64,000 bases of DNA from Pseudoalteromonas sp. R3 (GCF_004014715.1 NZ_CP034835.1:2790001-2854000), one strand, 5' to 3'; counted from the stretch's first letter, positions 54,497-63,768 are shown. The notes: a model not told the origin generated them from the letters alone. A program made the numbers and translations.

Positions 54497-55207
54497 TTAA
54501 GGACACCAGAACACGCTGAGCTTAAGCTGCGGATGATTTAGCACAGCCCGCAATGGAATATCTAGTTCAGAGCCTGGTTGCTTCGCCTCTTCATACACGG
54601 CGCGCTTAGCCTCTCCACTGATAAGTAACACTGCATGTTTTGTATGAGCAATGCCTGCCAGTGTCAGGCTCATACGCTCAGTGATACTCCCTGTAACTTC
54701 ACTTTGTTTAGCATTGATTGCGCAAACAAGATCAGACGTTTGTAGTGCCTGCTCAAGCCCCTCTGCGTGAGGAAACAAAGAGGCAGTATGACCGTCCGGG
54801 CCCATTCCAAGAATGGTTATGTCGAACGGTGCTTTCAACGCTGTATAAGCTTTTTCACAGGTAGCCTGACCAGCCACTGCCGTTGCTTCGGCATTTTTCA
54901 TGGTCACAAACTCAGCGGTGCTTGCTTCGTTTTGTAGCAAAGTCGCGTTGATGAAAGCTTCGTTGGACTTTTCATGATCTGCGTCGACCCAGCGCTCATC
55001 AACCATAGCCACGGTGACCTTGTCCCATGACAATGGCAGGTTTGACAAGTGTCTGTAGGCCGGAGCTGGTGACGAGCCACCAGACACCAGCATGGTTGCA
55101 CGACCGTCTGACGCAATCGCATCACTGAGTGTACTGCTCAGAAGTTCTGCCAGTTTTTCCGTCATCGCCTCTTTGCTATCAAAAAACGCTTCGTTCAGCT
55201 GTGCCAT
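54497..55207 (-). CDS. pgl: 6-phosphogluconolactonase
   Basis: A 236-residue DevB-type lactonase that hydrolyses 6-phosphogluconolactone in the pentose phosphate and Entner-Doudoroff routes. Family motifs: VSGGSSPAPAYRHLSN (about 43-58), VDERWVD (about 70), ILGMGPDGHTASLFPHA (about 131-147). It begins by overlapping the zwf stop by one base (TAATG), so translation is coupled. No edd/eda genes follow in this window. Confidence 0.97.
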   Translation of the reverse strand: MAQLNEAFFDSKEAMTEKLAELLSSTLSDAIASDGRATMLVSGGSSPAPAYRHLSNLPLSWDKVTVAMVDERWVDADHEKSNEAFINATLLQNEASTAEFVTMKNAEATAVAGQATCEKAYTALKAPFDITILGMGPDGHTASLFPHAEGLEQALQTSDLVCAINAKQSEVTGSITERMSLTLAGIAHTKHAVLLISGEAKRAVYEEAKQPGSELDIPLRAVLNHPQLKLSVFWCP

Positions 55208-56679
55208 TATGCTTTTTCTCCCACATTGAACCAGGCATGGTTATTTTCTTCCAGTAGCTCATCAGCCGCTTCAGGGCCCCATGAACCCGCACGATATAGT
55301 GATGGTGTGCCTTTTTCCTGCCAACGTGCCACAATTGGGTCGATCCATTGCCAGGCCTGTCGAACTTCATCACGGTGAATAAACAGTGCCGGGTTATTTG
55401 CTGCCGCGTCCAGCATCAGACGCTTGTACGCATCTGAGTGGAACCCCTTGCTGTATTGCTGACTGAGCTCAATGTTCAAAGTAACCGGCTGTAGTTGCAT
55501 TTCCAGATTATCAAGACGCTTTGACATCAAAGTTAACTGAATGCTTTCTTCAGGCTGCAGACGGATTTCAAGGCGGTTTGGCTGGATCGGGCCAACACTT
55601 GGGTCGTAAACATTGTGAGATACCGGCTTGTATTCAACCACTATCTCAGCACAACGCTTTTTCATCCGCTTACCTGTTCTGAGATAAAATGGTACACCCG
55701 CCCAGCGCCAGTTATCTATGTGCGCACGGATAGCAACAAAGGTTTCAGTTGTACTGGAACCTTCGCCCAGCTCTTCAAGGTAGCCAGGCACTAGTTTACC
55801 GTTCAGGTCGCCGGGTACGTACTGTCCACGTACCACATTGTCATCAACATCTTCACCAACCAAAGGACGTAGCGCTTCAAGCACCTTAAGCTTTTCGGCA
55901 CGTATGCTATTGGCATTTAACTTTGATGGAGATTCCATAGCAACTAGGCATAGCAACTGCAACAAGTGGTTTTGAACCATATCGCGCAATGCGCCGGCCT
56001 TATCATAGAAGCCAGCACGGCTTTCGAGGCCAACGGTTTCAGAGATGCTGATCTGAATGTTGTCAATTGACTTGGCATCCCAGAGGTTTTCAAACAAAGC
56101 GTTAGCAAAACGCAATGCCATCAGGTTCTGTACGGTTTCTTTACCTAAGTAGTGGTCAATACGGAAGATCTGGCTCTCATCAAAGAACTGTGCAATCTTA
56201 CCGTTTATTTCTTCCGCCGACTTCCCACAGTAACCAATTGGCTTTTCAACCACTACTCGAGAATTTTCAGTGATCAGGTTTTTCTGCGACAGCAGCTCAC
56301 AGCAGGTACCATACACAGCAGGTGGTAAGGACAAATAGAAGACACGAGACTTTTCCTCGCCATCTGTGTCCAGAATATCTTTCAGAACATCCCAGTTATC
56401 ATCTGACGCGGTCACATTGACAACCACAGGCACCAGGAATTGCGAAAAGGCTTTCCAGTCTTTGGCATTAAACTCCCCTTCACTAAGGTGAGATTGAAGT
56501 GCCTGCTCTGCCGTGGCGAGGTATTGTTCTCTTTGTTCTTGTGCACGGACGGTAGGCAATACGCGTGAGCCTTCAGGTAAATTACCTTCTTGATACGCAC
56601 GATACATTGCAGGTAACAACTTTCGTAACGCTAAGTCGCCGCCCCCACCAAAAATTACGATATCAAAAGGATTAAGCAT
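55207..56679 (-). CDS. zwf: glucose-6-phosphate 1-dehydrogenase
   Basis: A 490-residue enzyme oxidising glucose-6-phosphate with NADP+. The coenzyme motif is FGGGGDLALRKLLPA (about 9-23), the active-site signature is RIDHYLGKETVQN (about 172-184), and RTGKRMKKRCAEIVV lies in the C-terminal domain. Length is normal (E. coli 491). First gene of the zwf-pgl operon, with pgi upstream on the same strand beyond a 484-base gap, so carbon entry to glycolysis and the pentose phosphate pathway is encoded in one block. Confidence 0.98.
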   Translation of the reverse strand: MLNPFDIVIFGGGGDLALRKLLPAMYRAYQEGNLPEGSRVLPTVRAQEQREQYLATAEQALQSHLSEGEFNAKDWKAFSQFLVPVVVNVTASDDNWDVLKDILDTDGEEKSRVFYLSLPPAVYGTCCELLSQKNLITENSRVVVEKPIGYCGKSAEEINGKIAQFFDESQIFRIDHYLGKETVQNLMALRFANALFENLWDAKSIDNIQISISETVGLESRAGFYDKAGALRDMVQNHLLQLLCLVAMESPSKLNANSIRAEKLKVLEALRPLVGEDVDDNVVRGQYVPGDLNGKLVPGYLEELGEGSSTTETFVAIRAHIDNWRWAGVPFYLRTGKRMKKRCAEIVVEYKPVSHNVYDPSVGPIQPNRLEIRLQPEESIQLTLMSKRLDNLEMQLQPVTLNIELSQQYSKGFHSDAYKRLMLDAAANNPALFIHRDEVRQAWQWIDPIVARWQEKGTPSLYRAGSWGPEAADELLEENNHAWFNVGEKA

Positions 56680-57163
56680 AATTATGTCTCACAAGGTTAG
56701 GCGCGTAGCACATCAGTGCATCACACGCTCGTTAGTTAAAACCGTTTTCCAGTCTGACTGTAGACTAGCAAACACTGCTTTCATGCTGGATTTGAATTCG
56801 ATTGCACAACCTGACAGTACTACTGATGATACCCGATTTGTTGTGCCGACGTTCAGTTGGGATGATAACGTATTACCGATTTGATACGTTCGTATGTACT
56901 TCGTCGTGACGACTACGTCATACATCCCCAATAAGAGTCTGTCCGTCACTGCTTGTTGGCTCTGATAAAGCCAGTTTACCCGCTTGCCAGTTATAAGTTA
57001 TGACAAAGCGAATAAATTTGAAAAAATGAGCCTTAGGGGCACTGTAATTCCTCTCACAAAAATACAGGCCCTAAGCACTCCAGCGCTACCCGTTCAAAGG
57101 TATTCTTTTCGTTCGTGCCCTGGTAGCAATCGGACACCTGACACTCCTGCCAGTGGTCAGTTT
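56680..57163. other. 484-base gap between pgi and zwf with inverted repeats
   Basis: No convincing gene is seen on either strand; the short open frames here lack ribosome-binding sites and similarity. An imperfect inverted repeat spans 56891-56922 (GTATG ... CATAC outer arms, GTCGT-G-ACGAC inner arms 56902-56912), next to ATACG-TT-CGTAT (56883-56894). They lie 200-240 bases upstream of the zwf start and might be regulator sites or part of a leader. The part 56950-57163 shows nothing notable. Confidence 0.4.
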
Positions 57164-58806
57164 TTAAGATCGATTCTGTTTGTAGTACGCTATCAATCCG
57201 GCTGTAGAGCTGTCGTGTGTGTGCTCTACCCCTTCTTGCGTAAGCTCTGCTTCAATGGCACTGGCTAGCCCTTTGCCCAGCTCAACACCCCACTGATCAA
57301 ATGAACAAATCTCCAATATAATGCCTTGGCAGAATATTTTATGTTCATATAGCGCTATCAGGCGACCAACCGCCTTGGCATCGACTTCATCCAAGATCAT
57401 CGACGTTGTAGGTCGGTTTCCTTCGTGGATTTTATGCGGCAGCAGACGCTCAATTTCAGCTTCCGACTTACCTTTTTTCGCCAAGTCTTCGCGTACCTGT
57501 TGTTCATTCACACCTGCCATCAGCGCTTCTGTCTGCGCAAAGAAATTAGACAGTAAAATATCATGATGTTTATCAACATTGCGCTGTGGTTTAACTGAGG
57601 CGATAAAATCAGCAGGTACAATTACGTTCCCCTGATGCAGGCACTGGTAAAATGCGTGCTGGCCGTTAATACCGGTCATGCCCCAGATCAATGGTACGGT
57701 TGTGTAAGGTACTGTTTGCCGTCAAAGGTGACGTGCTTACCATTACTCTCCATCTCACCCTGTTGCAGGTAAGCAGGCAGCATATGTAGTGCCTGATCAT
57801 AAGGCAAAATAGCTTGCGACTGATAACCCAGAAAGCTGGTATTCCATACGCTCAAAAGCGCCATAATCAAGGGAATGTTGTGCTCAAGTGGTGCGTTTTT
57901 AAAGTGCTCGTCAACCTCAAAGGCCCCTTCTAAAATGGCCTCGAACTTGTCGTAGCCAAGGTATAATGCGATGGGTAACCCGATAGCACTCCACAAAGAG
58001 AAACGACCACCCACCCAGTCCCACATTGTGAATACATTTTCGTCGGCGATACCGAATGCACGGGTCTTTTCAAGATTCGTACTGACCGCTACAAAGTGCT
58101 TGGCTACCTCGGCTTCGTCTTGTGCAGCATCTATAAACCAGGCAACAGCAGAGCGTGCATTAGTCATGGTCTCTGACGTCGTAAACGTCTTTGATGAAAT
58201 AACAAATAAAGTCGTCTCAGGAGATACCTTGTCTAATACATGGGCCAACTGAACACCGTCTACATTAGACACGTAATGTACGTTAAGCGTATCGTCAGCA
58301 TATGAACTAAGCGCTTCTGTGACCATCTGGGGGCCCAGGTTCGAACCACCTACCCCAATTGCTACAACATCCTTAACTGATTTGCCAGTATAACCACGCC
58401 AGTCACCACTGCGTACCTTGTGGCTGAAAGCTTTGATTTTCTCGAGCTCTGTATTGACCTGATCCATGACGTTTTCGCCATCGACATAAATCGGTGTATT
58501 CCCGCGGTTACGCAATGCAACGTGCAAAACAGCACGATCTTCGGTGATATTAATCTTTTCACCCGCAAACAGCTTGTCTCGCCACTGAGCCAGCTCACAT
58601 TCCTGCGCTAATTTAATGAGCTGTTCAAACGTGTCTTTGTCTATGAGTTGCTTCGAAAAATCAAACAACAAGCCCGGGATCTGACGAGAAAACAGTTCAA
58701 ATCTGTCTGGGTCTTGCTCAAACAAAGATTTAAGATGTTGTGTCTTCAGCTGCTCTGATGCTGTTGTTAAAGCCTGCCAACTCTGTAGTTGTGTACGGCA
58801 ACTCAT
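57164..58806 (-). pseudogene. pgi: glucose-6-phosphate isomerase, frameshifted
   Basis: Two abutting frames make one phosphoglucose isomerase of about 547 residues (E. coli 549). The first (58806 to 57688) covers residues 1-372 with the signature VGVGGSNLGPQMV and SKTFTTSETM and ends wrongly in KQYLTQPYH. The second (to 57164) continues from IWGMTGINGQHAFYQ with catalytic residues in LLPHKIHEGNRP and FDQWGVELGK. The break is at three T (plus strand 57715-57717): one extra base gives GKTVPYTTVPLIWG, matching the family. Both parts are fully conserved, so a sequencing deletion is more likely than gene loss. Confidence 0.92.
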
Positions 58807-58900
58807 AAAAATTCCCCTAGTGACGATGCGTTTTCAGAACAATAAAAATTGTAATTATCACAAGTGTTAAACGGTGTATTGCGTTAAACATAAGTTAAAA

Positions 58901-58914
58901 TGACAACGCTGTCA
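58901..58914. promoter_or_regulatory. LacI-type operator 1 (TGACAACGCTGTCA)
   Basis: A 14-base near-palindrome with TGACA/TGTCA arms and a central CG step, the form used by LacI-family regulators. It lies 95 bases upstream of the pgi start and 282 bases upstream of the LacI-type gene. The 389-base gap 58807-59195 contains no gene. Confidence 0.6.
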
Positions 58915-58966
58915 AATAGCTAATAATCAATTTTACATTGCGCATAATACCCGAATTTTGACTTTT

Positions 58967-58980
58967 TGACACCGGTATCA
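58967..58980. promoter_or_regulatory. LacI-type operator 2 (TGACACCGGTATCA)
   Basis: A second 14-base near-palindrome with central CCGG, one mismatch from symmetry, 66 bases centre-to-centre from operator 1. Two sites in the pgi-lacI gap suggest control of both divergent genes, possibly with looping; this is inferred. Confidence 0.6.
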
Positions 58981-59195
58981 TTAATTTATTTGGTAGATTT
59001 TTTGCTGCTAATTTGAGAGTAAATTGGATAGACTAGAAGCATTAAATGATCATTTTATGAAATCAAGGCACGGACTATACCGAGTAAAAACCCGACTGCG
59101 AGTCATCAGGAATGCGCAATGATCGCGCTATAAAGTACGCAGTTAGTCGCTTGTACACAATATAGTACCACCTTCTCTCACAGAAGAAAAACAAG

Positions 59196-60230
59196 ATGAA
59201 AGTAACCATCAACGATGTAGCAAAACACGCTGGCGTGTCGATGAAAACCGTATCGCGCGTGATCAACAAGGAACCATCGGTACGCAAAAAAACCTACGAT
59301 CAGGTGATGCAAGCCGTCAAAGAGCTTAACTACCAACCCAATACTGCCGCACGGAACCTGGCTGGTACGTCTTCATTTGCCATTGGTCTGGTTTATGACA
59401 ACCCCAATGCTTACTACATCATAGATATGCAAAATGGTGTTTTGTCTCGGTGTAAAGAAGAGGGATACGAGCTGGTGATCCACCCTTGCGACGCACAGCG
59501 CGAAGATATGCAGGCAGAGATTGCCACTATGATCAAGCGTTCGCGCCTTGCTGGATTGGTGCTAACTCCGCCTTTATCGGAGCAACAACCTATCATTGAT
59601 ATGTTGGATGAACTGGGCGTGAGCTATGTTCGCTTATTATCTGGTCACAACGAGCAGGAAGAAAACGCCAGAAACTGTATTTATGTTGATGACTTTGCAG
59701 CCGCTTATGAGATAACAGAACACCTGATAACGCTGGGACACAAACACATTGCATTTGTTTGTGGTGATGAGGAACACAAATCAACAACCGAACGACTGGC
59801 AGGTTATAAACAAGCCTTAGCCGATCATCAGATAGCCTTCAACGAAGACTATATATATAAAGGCACCTATTCTTTCGAATCAGGTGTTAACGGCGCAAAA
59901 GCATTACTTAAAGATGGTAACCCTAATCAGATCACTGCAATTTTAGGAGGTAACGATGAGGTGGCCGCAGGTGCGCTATTTGCTGCACGTTTAATGAATA
60001 TCGAGATACCCGCTCAGCTGTCCATTTCCGGCTTTGAGGACTCACCTTTCTCGCGCCAGACATGGCCAAAGTTAACGACTGCGCATCAGGCCAATAACGT
60101 GATATCGGAACATGCTGCACGGTTGTTGTTTTCTAAGACCCGCGGTAGCCGTAATCACGACAAAGACATAGTTACCACGTTTACGCCAAATATGGTGGTA
60201 CGAGAAAGTACCGGCCCGGCACCTCGATAA
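59196..60230 (+). CDS. LacI-family transcriptional regulator
   Basis: A 344-residue repressor-type regulator. The N-terminal helix-turn-helix and hinge are clear: TINDVAKHAGVSMKTVSRVIN (residues 4-24) and YQPNTAARNLAG (about 47-58), followed by a periplasmic-binding-protein-like effector domain (FAIGLVYDNPNAYY to the C-terminus). The effector is likely a sugar or sugar phosphate. It is divergent from pgi with two LacI-type operators between, so pgi and its own gene are likely targets. The ligand cannot be told from sequence. Confidence 0.92.
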   Translation: MKVTINDVAKHAGVSMKTVSRVINKEPSVRKKTYDQVMQAVKELNYQPNTAARNLAGTSSFAIGLVYDNPNAYYIIDMQNGVLSRCKEEGYELVIHPCDAQREDMQAEIATMIKRSRLAGLVLTPPLSEQQPIIDMLDELGVSYVRLLSGHNEQEENARNCIYVDDFAAAYEITEHLITLGHKHIAFVCGDEEHKSTTERLAGYKQALADHQIAFNEDYIYKGTYSFESGVNGAKALLKDGNPNQITAILGGNDEVAAGALFAARLMNIEIPAQLSISGFEDSPFSRQTWPKLTTAHQANNVISEHAARLLFSKTRGSRNHDKDIVTTFTPNMVVRESTGPAPR

Positions 60231-60237
60231 ACCACAT

Positions 60238-60258
60238 GCCCCGGCAAGGCCGGGGCAC
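60238..60258. terminator. GC-rich hairpin between lacI-type gene and cysteine desulfurase gene
   Basis: A 9-base GC-rich stem TGCCCCGGC/GCCGGGGCA with a 3-base loop, between two convergent genes. No T-run follows on either strand. Confidence 0.6.
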
Positions 60259-60265
60259 ACATGCA

Positions 60266-62509
60266 TCAATTCAGCGCCAACCCACCAGCCAGATTGGCTA
60301 CCCTGTCAAAACCGAGCAAAGCAAGCGTGTTGCCTGCTTGCATTGAGCGATTGCCTGTTCGACATACTAACAGATAATGCTGCGATGAATTCAAAGCACC
60401 ATTTCTCAGCACATCCGTCATTCTGCTCAATGGGATATTCAGTACCCGGCCGGAAGCCAGCTCACCGAACAACTCCGTGATCCCACGTCTCGAGACATCC
60501 GACTCATAAGGTTCACGACAGTCAATAATCACGCCCTGATGAGATTGCAGCCAATCTCCGGCAGCCGCTTTATTGAGCGACTGAACCGATGGCACTGCCG
60601 AGTCCATAAGTGCACCAAGGAAACGCTCTCTGAATGTGGTTGAATCGCGATCCATACCAGCTTTTTGCTCCACGAATTCATCAGTGGAGCATGCTCCGTT
60701 AAGCAACCGACCCAAGAGCGGGCTTATCTGCACTTGCGCATGCCAGTTAATAGCAAAACACTGCTGATAATCTAATGCGCTACATATCAGACTATTGTCA
60801 TCAAGCACCTCGTTGAGACGGAGCAAAGTTGCCGCCATTGACATCGCGCGTGAGGTTTCACCCTGACTATCTCCCAACCCCTGAGGAAGTAATAACTTAC
60901 CAACGAAGCAGGCAGACACATCCTCGCCCTGCATAAGCAAATAACAGCGTTCTTGGAAATTGCTATCTGCCAGGGAGAGTTTTTTCAGAGCCCCCTGTAG
61001 CAGGCCACCTGACTCGCCTTCAGGCCAGCCGAACTCATCCACGGCTCTTTTATCAGTCAGATTGTGGGCTAACAGGTTCACGGCGTCGGTGGCCTGCTCA
61101 CTCAAGTACGTCTTAAGCAATGCACTACATCTCAATCCCTGTTTGTCGAGTAAACGCTGCAATCTGGGCACCAGCTCCGGAACCGGATCAACGATCACCG
61201 CTTGTTTATCAGTTGTCACATACAACCAGCAGCAAGCGCCCTGATGGCGTAACTGGGTTAGTCCTACGGCACAGGCTTCCTGCTCAGGTGCAGTACTATC
61301 CGACACCACCAGGCAGTTATTCTCTAATATAGGCTTTAAGTTTTTCAGCGTATCACATGCACGGCGGATCTGGGCTTCACTGTCAGCAGGCCCAAATGAA
61401 AGCCGGATGGCATTCTCGCTTTGCCAGTCAGGCGCATTCATCGCATCCAGTACAAAACTTCGACTGGAGCCCGAACTACAGGCAGAACCACCACTGACAC
61501 GAATACCCGCCGCATCCAGCAGGTCAATCACCTCTTTGCTGGTCAGGTGATCTACCGAAAAATTCAGTGTGGTCGGAACAGACAGCGCAAAGTCATGATG
61601 AAAGGTGACTTGTTTAAACGTCGTCTTAACGGCTTCAGCCAGCATACTACGATGCTTTTCAAGCTGCGCCACTGAGTTAAAAGGTGAGTTTTCTTTATCG
61701 AGCAACATATCAAACAGTTTGCTGAGCGCGGCAATACCCGGGATATTCTCTGTACCGGAACGCATGCCCGATTCCTGGCCGCCACCTGCGATAAAGGGTG
61801 TATAGGGACTGCCGCTGCGAATATATAAAAACCCAATCCCTTTCGGTGCATAGAGTTTATGTCCAGAAAACGGGGCGTAATCAATCGTAGTTTGAGACAG
61901 CTTAAGCGGTAGTTTACCCAGCGCCTGCACACAATCTACCATCCAGGCCGTTTGCGTGTTACCTTCGCGGATCACCTGCTCCAGGCGAGCCAGATCCTGC
62001 TTAACTCCCGTTTCGTTGTTCGCAGCCATAGTACAGATCATTACGGCTTGCTCAATATGTTCGGCGATAAAGTCCAGATCCAGTAACCCCTTCGAGTCTA
62101 CCGGGATTTCCAGGATCTGAGCATTCAGGCCAAGTAAGCGGTTCCAGTGTTTTAGGGTATTTGGCACAGCCTTATGTTCTGTCGCGCCGTACATTAGAAC
62201 GGGGTGTGCATACTGCTTGTTTCTTTGCTGAACGTAATCACTGAGCGCAGAAACAATTGCAGTCTGTATTCCTTCTGTTGCGCCTGAGGTAAAAAGCAAT
62301 TCACCACTTGTTGCCCCAATCACCTCCCGACCTTTGTTTCTGGCCTCTTCCATCAGGTGCTTAGCTTGAACACCCGTAATATGGGCACTAGAGGGATTAC
62401 CAAAACAAACTTGCATGGTATGTACCACAACTTTGGCAATCTCGGGTAATACCGGTGTAGTGGCATTAGCATCGAGGTAGATTAATTGGTCTTGCTCAGA
62501 CTGGATCAC
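60266..62509 (-). CDS. cysteine desulfurase / degenerate MBL / rhodanese fusion protein
   Basis: A 747-residue three-part protein. Residues ~1-390 are a NifS/IscS-type PLP cysteine desulfurase: PLP lysine Lys218 in SGHKLYAPKG and catalytic Cys344 in GGSACSSGS. Residues ~410-600 look like an ETHE1/CstB-type metallo-beta-lactamase (VTTDKQAVIVDPVPELV, LDKQGLRCSALLKTYL), but THxHxDH is replaced by TYLSEQATD, so metal-binding residues are lost. Residues ~640-747 are a rhodanese with active Cys716 in VCRTGNRS. GTG 62509 is chosen for its AAGGAG site; the frame is open upstream. It suggests internal passing of sulfane sulfur. No Fe-S scaffold genes are adjacent. Confidence 0.85.
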   Translation of the reverse strand: MIQSEQDQLIYLDANATTPVLPEIAKVVVHTMQVCFGNPSSAHITGVQAKHLMEEARNKGREVIGATSGELLFTSGATEGIQTAIVSALSDYVQQRNKQYAHPVLMYGATEHKAVPNTLKHWNRLLGLNAQILEIPVDSKGLLDLDFIAEHIEQAVMICTMAANNETGVKQDLARLEQVIREGNTQTAWMVDCVQALGKLPLKLSQTTIDYAPFSGHKLYAPKGIGFLYIRSGSPYTPFIAGGGQESGMRSGTENIPGIAALSKLFDMLLDKENSPFNSVAQLEKHRSMLAEAVKTTFKQVTFHHDFALSVPTTLNFSVDHLTSKEVIDLLDAAGIRVSGGSACSSGSSRSFVLDAMNAPDWQSENAIRLSFGPADSEAQIRRACDTLKNLKPILENNCLVVSDSTAPEQEACAVGLTQLRHQGACCWLYVTTDKQAVIVDPVPELVPRLQRLLDKQGLRCSALLKTYLSEQATDAVNLLAHNLTDKRAVDEFGWPEGESGGLLQGALKKLSLADSNFQERCYLLMQGEDVSACFVGKLLLPQGLGDSQGETSRAMSMAATLLRLNEVLDDNSLICSALDYQQCFAINWHAQVQISPLLGRLLNGACSTDEFVEQKAGMDRDSTTFRERFLGALMDSAVPSVQSLNKAAAGDWLQSHQGVIIDCREPYESDVSRRGITELFGELASGRVLNIPLSRMTDVLRNGALNSSQHYLLVCRTGNRSMQAGNTLALLGFDRVANLAGGLALN

Positions 62510-62533
62510 ACGGCGCTCCTTTATAACAATATA

Positions 62534-62546
62534 GAATATCATATTC
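62534..62546. promoter_or_regulatory. palindrome upstream of the cysteine desulfurase fusion gene
   Basis: A perfect 13-base dyad GAATAT-C-ATATTC, 25-37 bases before the GTG start, in the likely promoter region. Such AT-rich dyads serve as operators for ArsR-, Rrf2- or MerR-class sensors of sulfur or metals; no regulator gene is adjacent. The gap 62510-62691 otherwise holds only the perM terminator hairpin. Confidence 0.45.
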
Positions 62547-62652
62547 CATTCTACACAAAAGGCAGTGCAAGCATAATAATCATTTGCTGTATAAATGAAG
62601 ATCGTTATTCCAAAATGGTACAAGATAACATTCGGGAAGGAGCACAAAAGCA

Positions 62653-62678
62653 ACAGGTGACGCGAATTCGCCACCTGT
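62653..62678 (-). terminator. hairpin terminator downstream of AI-2E/PerM gene
   Basis: Arms ACAGGTG/CACCTGT enclose the palindrome GCGAATTCGC with a two-base bulge; on the minus strand TTGCTTTTGT follows. It lies 13 bases after the stop of the membrane-protein gene. Confidence 0.6.
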
Positions 62679-62691
62679 CAGATGAGAGAGA

Positions 62692-63768
62692 TCAGTCAGC
62701 CTCAGAGGCCAGATATTCCTGATGCTGAGTTGACCAGGCGTTGAGAAGTGCTTTTACCAGTGAGGCCAGAGGAATTGCAAAGAACACTCCCCAGAACCCC
62801 CACAGACCGCCAAAGAACAATACGGCAACTATGATATAGACAGGGTTGAGATCAACCGCTTCTGAAAACAATAAAGGCACCAGGACATTACCATCCAATG
62901 CCTGGATCACACCGTAGACCACTAACACAGTCCAGAATTCAGGGGCGATACCAAACTGGAACAGCGCAACCGCGGCAACGGGTAAAGTGACTACAGCCGC
63001 GCCAATGAAAGGGATCAAAACCGAGAACCCAACTAAAGTGCCAAGTAAAGCGGCATAACGCAGATCCAAAATGGTGAACGCGACAAAGCTGGATAAACCC
63101 ACTATGATGATCTCAAAGACTTTACCTCGAATGTAGTTCATGATTTGGTGGTCCATTTCTTCCCAAACCTGATTAATAAGGCGTCTTTCTTTTGGCACTA
63201 ACTGTAACAAGCCTGTGGTTAACTGGCTTTTATCCTTGAGCATGAAAAACACTAACAAAGGCACCAGCACCAAATAAATCAGCCAGGCCACCACGTCTTT
63301 AATCGAAGTCAGAGACGCTGACACGACCTGCTGTCCGAATTCAAACAACTTAGTTTCAACCGTCCCAACCAGGTTTTGCACCTGCTCGGCGGAGATAAGG
63401 TTTGGATAGTTATCGGGCAAATGCAACAAATAGTACTTGCCCTCTTCAATCATTGTCGGTGCTTCTTGCACCAGATTACTGGTTTGTGTCCATAACACCG
63501 GCAAAATGCCAAACATCAACGCCAGCATGACACTCACAAACACCAGCATAACAATATTGGTCGCCATCTGTCGGCTAGGCACTAGCCGTTGCAGACGAGT
63601 AACCGGCCAGTCTAATAGGTAAGCGATCACAATAGCCACCAATACCGGGATGATAAAAGTCCCAAAGAAATACAATAGCGCGGCCATCGCCAGTAACATC
63701 AGCAACAGCGTTACTGAGTTTGGATCTGAAAACTTGGCCCGATACCAGGACTTAATGAGTTCAATCAT
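62692..63768 (-). CDS. AI-2E family transporter (PerM-like)
   Basis: A 358-residue inner-membrane protein of the AI-2E/UPF0118 family (PerM, YdgG/TqsA). It has about seven to eight helices: a pair at the N-terminus (MLLAMAALLYFFGTFIIPVLVAIVIAY in two parts), one after the QTSNLVQEAP loop, and a cluster at the C-terminus with VLIPFIGAAVV and the family's PLLFSEAVDLNPVYIIVAVLFFGGLWGFWGVF region. Members export AI-2 or act as antiporters; the substrate is not known here. It overlaps the TusA-like gene by 8 bases. Confidence 0.9.
   Translation of the reverse strand: MIELIKSWYRAKFSDPNSVTLLLMLLAMAALLYFFGTFIIPVLVAIVIAYLLDWPVTRLQRLVPSRQMATNIVMLVFVSVMLALMFGILPVLWTQTSNLVQEAPTMIEEGKYYLLHLPDNYPNLISAEQVQNLVGTVETKLFEFGQQVVSASLTSIKDVVAWLIYLVLVPLLVFFMLKDKSQLTTGLLQLVPKERRLINQVWEEMDHQIMNYIRGKVFEIIIVGLSSFVAFTILDLRYAALLGTLVGFSVLIPFIGAAVVTLPVAAVALFQFGIAPEFWTVLVVYGVIQALDGNVLVPLLFSEAVDLNPVYIIVAVLFFGGLWGFWGVFFAIPLASLVKALLNAWSTQHQEYLASEAD

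Noticed and set aside
56684..56949. Short open frames on both strands upstream of zwf
   Set aside because: No ribosome-binding site, no recognisable similarity, and composition unlike the coding regions around them.
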